From Pseudisothecium myosuroides (lineage: Eukaryota > Streptophyta > Bryopsida > Hypnales > Lembophyllaceae), in NCBI GenBank assembly GCA_951799445.1, contig OX637296.1, positions 21,080,001 through 21,144,000 of the forward strand: 64,000 nucleotides of DNA, read 5' to 3'. The notes beneath the pieces were generated by a model that was given only the letters and a program-made list of their open reading frames with translations, was not told where the DNA came from and ran no database searches. This document shows positions 56,076 through 64,000 of the stretch, piece after piece; the first letter of the stretch is position 1, and every line of letters begins with the position of its first letter. A program made the translations under genes and the position numbers.

Positions 56076-59000
56076 TCAAAGACCCATGGCAATATGTGAG
56101 CGCTTGTTTACCCACCCTTGGTAAAGACGCGAGCACAACCAGGCTCTCGGTAATTAACCGTTCTGACTCGATCTATAGGTGTCTAGCGCCAATACATTGT
56201 GCCTTCCAAGCAATGGATCTTTTCTATGCTCCTAAGACTCGCTAATTTGGATAATGAAGAAAACAAAACGAAACCCTAATTGAAATTGCTATATCTACTA
56301 AGTCTGAATCAAAGCCTACGAAGGCTTGGTGGTTTGGGAGAGGAGTTAATTCTAGTCTAAACTTATCTATTCTAAATGAAAGAGTACCTCATGCCATTTC
56401 TAAAAGTATAAAGCTTGTTTGATTTGGACTCTCCTAGAGGAAGTTATGGACGGATGAAGTTTGACCGCTACTCGGTTCCTCAAACTTCATCCATGCTTTT
56501 CTATGGGCTACGGATTTTGATTTGACTTGGGATTTGGGCTATGAGCCTGACCCCCTAAGGTTAACCTAATTACCAAGTTTTGACCCAGATGGATGAAATC
56601 TTCTAGGGTTCATCCATTACTTGTTCCGGACTTCATCCCTTCTTAACTGCTTAGGGTTTAGGTATTTCCTTAAGCTGGGTTTAGTTTTGGGTTACCCTAA
56701 ACTTGTTCTAAGATGTTCTAAGTCTATACTTATCCTGACTTAATCCTAAAAGTTCCTCATCTGCCTTCTAACCGTACTTAAGGATCTTAAGTGTGGTCAC
56801 TAATGCGCTAATCTTAAAAACTTAAGACTGGTTCCGAGGAGATCTTGATTTTAGCTTTCTAACTTGACTAATCACATTAGAGTTGGGATTTCCTATCAAA
56901 AGTTATCCATGGATGAAGTTTAACCGCTAGTCGGTCCTTCAAACTTTATCCGCTAATTGTGGCTAGCCCTAATTCCAAAACTAAATTCTAATTTGACTTT
57001 TGGTTCCTAGATTAATCCTTCTTTTTATGTTAGCTTTTTTGTTCCTCTTGGATGGAATTTGTTAGGTTTCATCCAACGTGACTCCCTAACTTCATCCGCT
57101 CATAAATCCTTCATTCTGGCTCGGAATTGGGTGTATTTTAGGTTTTTGGAACCCTCTAGATCCCTACTCTAGGATTCTCTAATCTTTTTGGCCCTGATTT
57201 CTATCCCCTAGGACCTTGCTCTCGGCCTTGCTTAGTACTAGTTGAATTTCTTGCAGTTAAAACAGGGACGGAGGGAGTTTAGCGACCCACCTTGCTTTGG
57301 AGATCACGAATGAGGTCGCTGAGATTTCCTTCATGTGCCATGTTGTGATATTTCTTGAATTCTTTTTGGAAAGAAGGTTGTTTGTATTTGGTTTGGTTGA
57401 GCACTATTTCTACTTCACTATTCCTACTTTACTATTCCTATGTTACTATTTCTACTTCACTATTCCCACTTGATGATGGTGCCACCAACCTTCTTACGCC
57501 ATTTAGGGCTATTAATTGGCACGTTCTTTTGGTTTCTTGCGTAAGGCCGCCCTATGGCTCACAATGCCTCTTGAGATTTCTCTAATCTTCTCCTCCTTCC
57601 ATCTTCTTCTTCTTCTTAAGCTTCCCCTAGTTTCATCATGCTTATTGTTCTTTTGGTTGCCTTGGTGTATGGAAGTTGGTTGATGCAGGTGGAGCGTTTT
57701 CCTTGATTGATGGATGTGTAGTGGTGGAGTGAGTTAGGGTGACCCTAAGCCCTCCTAGTCCTCCTTTAACCTTCACTACTTCCGCCTATTTTCCCTAATG
57801 TGACACTAATTTCACTCTACTTAATATCCTAGTTTTTTGCTTTGAGTCAATGCTACTCCTACTTCCTCCTATAGACCCCCCTAGTTCTAGTCTAATCTAG
57901 GTTTTCCTTTCCCCTACTCCCCTTGTTGTTTATTTATGGCGTTAATTTGTTTTGATTAAGATAAAAAAAACCAAAAAAAACCCCAACGAGTGCTTGCTGC
58001 GGGCTGGCTGCTTCCCGGCCGCTGGGGCTGACTGCTCCCAGCTGGCTGCTCCCGATTTGCTGGGGGCTGACTGCTCCCGGCTTGCTGGTCCTAGGCTAGC
58101 CGGCCTTGGCTGGTGGGCCCCTCGCCCCGGGTTTAATCCTCGGGGTCGGGAGATAATTGGCCTGCTTTTTACGAACAAAAACCTTGGACAAGGGAGGAAG
58201 AATGATGCTCTATGTCACTTGGCTATTTGCACTACAAGGGTCGATTTGGAAGCTAAACCTTAAGATGTTTCCCACGTGTTTTGGAAACTAAACCTTGATA
58301 CCGGGGTTTGCCGGGGTTCAAGGCTCCGCCGTGATTTTGGTTTTAACACCGAATCTAGGATTGGTGGGACCTACGAGGCCAGAGCTTCGCCGTTCTCCCA
58401 CGTTTTAACACACGATCTAGGACTTAGACACGTGGGGTTTCAAAGCTTCGCCGTGAGGGCGGTCTACCAACAAATGAGAACAAAGAGGGCCACGGGGGGA
58501 TGGGTTAGTTTGTTAAAAAAGAGTTCTTCTATTTCAACAACTACTATCACAACTTCCACACTAAAGGCCCCCAAAGCGGCATCGCCAAGGTACGGTGGGG
58601 GCGGCTTTAGGATTAGTGCAAGACTTAGAAGGACAAGCAATACCCCAACAAAAAACACGTTTCACCAAGAATACAAGGAATCAAAGCATGTACCACTTAG
58701 GGGAATCCCCTAGGGTTCTCACGAAGCTCAAGAAACACAAGCAAAAGAGGCAAGAGATGCCCCAAAACACCGTTTGAGGTTTTTGGCTAAAAACTGCCAA
58801 AATATCCACTACCACGTGGACCCAACGGACCCCAAAACTAAGAATGGGGGGTGGCTTTGGAGAGAAATGAGGGCCCTTTTATAGGTTTCCCAAGGCCCTC
58901 ACCTCCCCCTTTTAACCTAGGTAACCCTATCAACACGGATTTTCATCCTTATCTTTTAGGATTTTCACCTAGTTTGGGGTTTTACGCTGGTCCAAATCTC

Positions 59001-60140
59001 TAACTATTGGAGATCAACTCCAAATCAGAAACCGATTGCGCCATTGGCTTCAGAAGGCCATTTCTAGTCCTAGATCCTCTTACCCCCTATTCCAACGCCA
59101 AAATCCCGCCGTAAACTATCGCCAACTAGAGTCAGTAAAAGAGGTAAAAATCTATTTTTTGGAGGTTACCTTTTCTGACAAAGGTGACTAGCCAAGGTGG
59201 TCCGGGAGGTCTTAGGGAGTAAGAAAAGACCCTTCATGGACTTCGTTCCGACTTCGTGTGCTCCCGGGACGCCGGTCAACTCCACGTAAATCCCGCCACG
59301 TGGATAATTCAAAGAATGTCAGTGATTCGGCCGTCTCCCGCTATCGAAACACCATGAAACTTGTTGGGGCGCGTTATTAGCATAAAAGAAGCTAACCTAA
59401 TTTTTAGTGAGATTTTACCGCCACCTGGGTAATTATTGTAAATTTCCCATCGTGGTTTTAGGCGGTTGACCGTCCGGAAGGAGTATTTCTTCAGTCTAGA
59501 AAATTCCGAAACTTCTGGGGAACCTCTCATGGGGTTTCCCAAGAGATTTGCAAGTTCACATCTTAATCTTGCATGTCTCAATACGGAGGGCAAAAAGATA
59601 CCTCCGTTGGTTTACCGGCAGTCAGGGAATCTTCCGCATACGGGGGAATCTTGGCGAATGGATTTCGCTTTTGACTTCCCGGTTGGTTTAGACCCAAGAT
59701 CACAATCCGGTGACCGTAGATTCCTCCACTAGCCTGTCTTGCGAAAGTGACACCTGCAAGCTAACAATTGGGGTTTCCACTATTCGTCGATGGGATGGAG
59801 AAACTGAAACCTCTCTTGGGGAATCTACCTAAGAATCTCCCTAGACTTCCCTTAGACCAATTTAGCTCAACATGACCACATGTACAGTGGATTTTAGGCT
59901 ATTTTGGGTAAGAACCCTGACACCTTCTAGTTCCCTCTACTTCTGTGGTTCTAACCTATTTACAAGTGGGGTTTAGGGCTATTCTAAGGAGAAAAGGCTA
60001 TTTAGGACCAAAGGGCATATTGGTATGTAACATGCCTATTCTGGTTTTACACTCTTTTTAGGGCTTTTTGTGTATAATTATGACTTAATTTGTACAATCT
60101 AAGAAAAAAAAAGACTATGAGTCCCAAGTGACGAATTGGG
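56075..60140 (-). mobile_element. ~4 kb insertion in copia, LTR-retroelement-like, inverted relative to 46-47 kb
   Basis: Copia coding sequence stops after the zinc knuckle and resumes near the protease at 60204. The DNA between has no pol frames. Its part 58870-59450 matches 46240-47100 in opposite orientation, including a TATA-like box. GC-rich GGCTGCTCCC/GCTGACTGCTCCC repeats lie at 58005-58100. It is probably a large LTR or LTR fragment. Exact ends and target duplication were not determined. Confidence 0.45.
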
Positions 60141-60347
60141 AGCTCACACAATACTGCCACTTCAACTAATTTCTTTTATTTGTTTTCTACCTTTGTTAAA
60201 ATACCACTTGTGTCAGACTTATGGTATTTAGACTCTGGAGCTCCAATCAACACATGTCTTTTCTCCAGGCTTTATTTCGTGATTATCAACTATTAACTGA
60301 CCTCAAGACTATTTTACTTGGTGATAATAGCACTTATAATGCTATTG

Positions 60348-60568
60348 CACTACAAGAGAAAGGGGTGTTTTAAGTGAGTTTTTAAGTAGTGTCCTAGACA
60401 CATGATTTTAAGTAATGACCTTTAAGGAGATTTTTAGCAAAATTTGACTTAAAACACATGTTTTTAAGTCAAATTTTGCTAAAAATCTCCTTAAAGGTCA
60501 TTACTCAAAATCATGTGTCTAGGACACTACTTAAAAACTCACTTAAAACACCCCTTTCTCTTGTAGTG
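60348..60568. mobile_element. CACTA-type MITE inserted in the copia element
   Basis: It begins CACTACAAGAGAAAGGGG and ends with its complement. The 3-bp target duplication TTG is at 60345-60347 and 60569-60571. Almost the whole 221 bp is one palindrome. It splits copia codons ..NSTYNAI / GFGSLL.., so it entered after the copia element. It is a sister copy of 34631-35776. Confidence 0.93.
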
Positions 60569-61146
60569 TTGGTTTTGGCTCCCTACTTATCAAACTTCCT
60601 AATTTTGAATCTAAATTAATTAAAGATGTCCTACATGTACCTGGTCTAGCTAAGAACTTGCTTTCAGCTGCTCAAATCACAAGTACTCGAAATACCACTA
60701 TTACTTTTAGTAGCCAACAATGTTTCATTAAGACCATTTCTCCAACCAGTCATCACCACAAGATGTTTCACATTCAAAAGGATAGCAATTTATTTTCCTT
60801 AGGTGTTGGTATTGTTCCTATTATTCAAAGCAATACTGCTACTACAAAATCTGAAGTTGACACTTCAACATGGCATCATCGCCTAGGCCATCTCAACAGC
60901 CGATCATTAAATATCATGCAATCTAATGACTTGGTCACTAACTTACCGCCATTGAAATCTACTATGTCATTGTGTACTCACTGTACCTTTGGCAAGCATC
61001 ATAGGACACCTTATCCTATTAATAATCCCACTTGAGCCTTGGTACCTCTTGCTCTGGTTCATACAAATTTGTGTGGTCCAATGAAGATTCCCTCACATGG
61101 TGGTGCTTACTATTTTCTTATCTGTATCGATTGATGATTATACATG

Positions 61147-61152
<6 letters not shown>

Positions 61153-61190
<38 letters not shown>
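61153..61190. repeat. (AT)n microsatellite within integrase
   Basis: About 19 AT repeats directly after the YYFLICID integrase motif, where DDYTR-type residues would normally follow. It appears to have expanded within the dead coding sequence. Confidence 0.9.
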
Positions 61191-61192
<2 letters not shown>

Positions 61193-61349
61193 CTTAAAAA
61201 AAATTTGAAGCTCTTTCCTTTTCTATTCAATATAAGAATTTAGTTGAGAATTAAACAAATCAAAAGATATCGATTCTTTGTTTCCTGACAATGGAGGTGA
61301 GTTTACCTCTACAAAATTTAACCAATTATGTCATGATCATAGTATACAA

Positions 61350-62770
61350 GGGTGTAGTTATAGAATCTGTAGGAAAAAATGCATAGTAGCTTAAATTTTG
61401 TTAATTTTCCAATTTTCCATAGTACTATGGCACTTAAGTTGTTAATACTTGGTTATTACCAAGTAGTAAAGACTTTTTATAGAACCTAGTCAATAGATGG
61501 ATGTTAATGAGGGAATGGATGGAATCTATTGGTGGCAGTTAAGTAATTATTGGCTGAATTGGGGTGAAGTTCTATTGTTCGTGGAATCGTGGTGTTGGAG
61601 CTCAGTCTGGAATGGAAGTCCAGAGCTCTTGCGGTTGAGGCCAGCAGTGTGGCGTGAGCAATTGATTTAGTTTTTGGTGCTGGTACTTGTGTTTTGACTT
61701 TGTAAATGTGTGGATCAATAGCTGTCATGTAGTGAGGCTGAGAATATAGTGAGGATCAATTGTAAATTTCAGGTCGAAATATAATGCAGAGATTATGAGA
61801 TGAGTGTGTTCTGATCAATTGTGTGGATCTTTGGATGTGTTATGTAATTGTGATTCTTGTTATTGTGATGTGAATGAATGAGTGTGCTGAAATTGCATAT
61901 ATCAATTGTGAGTGTGTGGTTGTGTTGAGTGTTGAGCCTATGGATTTAATTGTGTGAGGAATTTCTATTGTCATGACTAGGTGTGAATGCAAGTTTGGAT
62001 TCGGTTTCAATTGTTTTTATCAATTGCGTATGGATGGGTTGCATAGTATGTGTCAATGGTGTATGAGCATGATGCTATTGAGAGTTCTATAATGTGAACT
62101 GGGAGATTAATCTATAGGAACAATGTGATTAAAAATATATGGAGAGTGAGTCTGTAGACTGGGATCAATAGAACTGGAAAATGAGTGATATAAAGATGAA
62201 TCGAAAGTTGTCTAAATTGAGTCAAAGGAAATGTAAATATTGTAATCGATTGGACTATTTAAAGCTTGAGTGTAAAATAAAGAAGGAAGCTGCTATAGAA
62301 GGAAACAATATCAAAAGCCCAATTGGAGTAAAACCGGAGTTAACCAGTGCCAAGGAGAATCAATAGTTGGTGAACCGTGTAACCTGTGATTAGCAATTGG
62401 TCGATGTAAAAGAATCAATTGAGGATGCTGAAAGATTGGATGAGCGAGAAGATCAATAGAGACTGTACCAACCAGTTGGTGAGGCTGACAAGGAAGTGAG
62501 CGGACAAAGCTGAATCGATAGATTTACATCCGATTGATAAGTTTCCAGCCTTGGTTATAATTATGATGATAATAAATATGGTTTTATCCATTGTATGGGT
62601 CAAAGTGAAATATTCCCAAATCCTTCAATTGTGCACAACTTGGGATTAATTTAGTTTCCCTTAGGAATTACCTATAGTGCATCCATACCTCCCTGCGAAC
62701 GAACTTAAACTATAGGATTTATTAATGTTCATTCATAATAAAAATCTAATCTACAAAGGGCAGTTTACAA
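61350..62770 (+). mobile_element. insertion in copia integrase, with a second gag zinc-knuckle fragment
   Basis: Integrase breaks off near 61345 and resumes near 62770. The inserted DNA is T/G-rich and holds a 61-residue frame at 62181-62366 with KCKYCNRLDYLKLECKIKK. That is a zinc knuckle with Tyr in place of the zinc-binding His (CX2CX4YX4C). This suggests part of a different retroelement. Its ends were not resolved. Confidence 0.45.
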
Positions 62771-63449
62771 ATCCATTTAACCCAGCTCAAAACGGGATCG
62801 TTGAACATAAAAACCAAACATTAGTTGAATCTACTTGTAGTATGTTACATACTGGCAAGCTTTCAAATGCCTATTAGGCTGAAGCCCTTAACACCGCCTA
62901 CTATTTGCAAAATTGTTCTTATACATCTACCTTGGATACAATCACTCCCTTTGAATTTTGAACTGGCCTCAAACCAGATCTTAGTCACCTTCATATTTTT
63001 GGGTATCAAGTTTTGCTCATATTTTAGAGGAAAAGTGCACCAAATTAGATACAAAGACTATTCTATGTATCTTTGTAGGTTATGGAGAACCTCACGATAT
63101 AAATTGATATCATTTATATGATATATCTAATTACTATTTGTTTACAATCCGTGATGTTATTTTTCATGAAGACTCTTTATTGCAAGGGGGAGCCTCGTCT
63201 TTGCCTCTACCTTTACCTATTTCTGACTCCAATAGTGATTATCTTGTAATTAATCACTTGCTCACCCCTGCTATCAACCTGCATCCTAGTCAAATTGATC
63301 AAAATGAACCCAATTCACATGTTGTCAAATTGAACTCTGATCCGGATTCAGGCTCTGAATCACCCTCTGACAAGCCATTCGTCCGTCCACCTTCCTTGCC
63401 TATAAATACCTTGCCAGCTAATCCCATTCAGACTCATGCATTTGATTGA
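62771..63449 (+). pseudogene. copia integrase C-terminal part and linker, broken
   Basis: It reads FTNPFNPAQNGIVEHKNQTL, then SMLHTGKL, AEALNTAYYLQN, TPFEF, a stop, TGLKPDLSHLHIFG. This is the integrase region with the third catalytic Glu (in NGIVE) and the conserved W.G.KP.LSHL block. Several stops and frameshifts follow. The Pro/Ser/Asp-rich linker (SDSNSDY, DPDSGSESPSDKP) runs to 63449. Confidence 0.82.
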
Positions 63450-63619
63450 CATTGCCACCTTCACTCCTCTTTAGTATCACCAACCAGATACTCCACCTAT
63501 TAGACTAAAGGTTGATGGCATTCTACCAAATTCATGACGAAGCTACCTTTGCCTCTGCCTTTTTCACACAAATTGTTGATCCCCAATCAGTTTCTGAAGC
63601 ACTCTCAAGCCTTGAAGCC

Positions 63620-64000
63620 TTATAGTGGCGTCACACTATGGAGACTGAGTACAATTCATTAGTCAACAATAACACTTGGACATTGGTTGATCCCCCTATT
63701 AATTGGTCCATTGTCAATACTAAGTGGATATTCCGGCGGAAATATAACTCAGACGGCACTTTGGCTCACTATAAAGCCCGCTTTGTTGCGCGAGGTTTTT
63801 CCCAACAAGCTCAACTTGACTATTTTGAGACATTTTCACCCGTCATCAAAATGACGTCATTACGCCTTTTACTTGCTCTGGCTACACTTTATGGATATCA
63901 TATCTACCAGATGAATGTTACAACAACATTTATCAATGGTCTTCTTTAGGAGGAAATTTATATCATCCAACTTGAAGGTTTTGTTTTACCCGGCAATGAA
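63620..64000 (+). pseudogene. copia reverse transcriptase, N-terminal part, truncated by the window
   Basis: It reads METEYNSLVNNNTWTLVDPP, KWIFRRKYNSDG, YKARFVARGFSQQ, DYFETFSPV, then YQMNVTTTFINGLL, TAG, EEIYIIQLEGFVLPG. This is RVT_2, the copia reverse transcriptase. The motif A aspartate (QMDV) is replaced by Asn (codon AAT at 63914-63916), and a TAG stop lies at 63947-63949. Both changes would inactivate it. Confidence 0.92.

Larger units (their letters stand above)
60204..61345 (+). pseudogene. copia protease, GAG-pre-integrase and integrase N-terminal half, broken
   Basis: The protease active site is WYLDSGA at 60222-60242, followed after a frameshift by MSFLQALFRDYQLLTDL and GDNSTYNAI, where the CACTA MITE interrupts. 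After the MITE the frame resumes GFGSLLIKLPN, then DVLHVPGLAKNLLSAAQ. The pre-integrase zinc motif HHRLGHLN..CTHC lies at about 60870-60990. The integrase core follows as [11 protein letters not shown] and YYFLICID at 61050-61135. After an (AT)n expansion comes a degenerate counterpart of the second catalytic region (DNGGEFTS..FN.LC.DH) near 61285-61340. Not functional. Confidence 0.82.
54567..64000 (+). mobile_element. Ty1/copia retrotransposon, decayed, with nested insertions, running off the window
   Basis: Order along the element: 5' LTR, primer-binding site, gag with zinc knuckle, protease, GAG-pre-integrase, integrase, linker, start of reverse transcriptase. Integrase before reverse transcriptase is the copia order. 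It is split by a ~4 kb insertion (about 56075-60140), a CACTA MITE (60348-60568), an (AT)n expansion in integrase (61153-61190) and another insertion (about 61350-62770). Many stops and a changed catalytic residue show it is dead. The 3' LTR lies outside the window. Confidence 0.88.

Noticed and set aside
57942..58263. Frames of 78-103 codons with Ala/Gly/Pro-rich sequence on both strands
   Set aside because: They follow from GC-rich GGCTGCTCCC-type repeats; no domain is present.

Overview
This window is nuclear DNA from a land plant. The evidence is a seven-exon gene with plant-type GT..AG introns, an intronless L-type lectin receptor kinase, a three-exon 2-oxoglutarate dioxygenase remnant, and Ty1/copia, Ty3/gypsy, CACTA, Harbinger and Mutator-type elements. 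The AT-rich, nest-inserted intergenic DNA, together with a piggyBac-type transposase, makes me lean towards a non-flowering plant (moss-like), but I cannot fix the lineage from sequence alone. No prokaryotic features, CRISPR arrays or rRNA genes are visible.

Layout. 1-6.3 kb: an apparently intact gene for a CorA-like membrane protein with a GIN motif (coding exons 1528-6085). 6.3-17.7 kb: decayed repeats, including one ~0.9 kb TTAA element, a ~2.4 kb Mutator-like element carrying a second TTAA element and a ~120 bp tandem array. 17.7-20.4 kb: the lectin receptor kinase (18386-20416) with TATA box and a candidate 5' UTR intron. 22.3-24.6 kb, minus strand: a broken 2OG-Fe(II) dioxygenase. 25.5-36.4 kb: a gypsy gag fossil, then a second, heavily interrupted copy of the 10.4-16 kb segment, packed with TTAA elements, a CACTA MITE and an 840 bp fold-back. 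36.7-37.1 kb: a Harbinger-type MITE. 38.6-39.1 kb: a TA-target MITE. 39.9-42.5 kb, minus strand: a dead piggyBac-like transposase whose catalytic aspartates survive. 43.4-50.8 kb: decayed LTR-retrotransposon-like DNA with minisatellites. 52.4-53.1 kb: a second TTAA-element family. 54.6-64 kb: a Ty1/copia element (LTR, primer-binding site, gag, protease, integrase, start of reverse transcriptase) cut up by a ~4 kb insertion, a CACTA MITE and a further ~1.4 kb insertion.

The most notable system is a high-density set of short elements that begin CCCC(T/C)... and are flanked by TTAA on both sides, the signature of piggyBac transposition. Seven full-length copies and one truncated copy of one family, plus two copies of a second family, lie in one window with a piggyBac-like transposase relic. 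At three places the window itself supplies both the filled and the empty target site, so the TTAA duplication can be read directly. The two functional-looking genes sit at the edges of this repeat-rich block and show no operon-like relationship to it.
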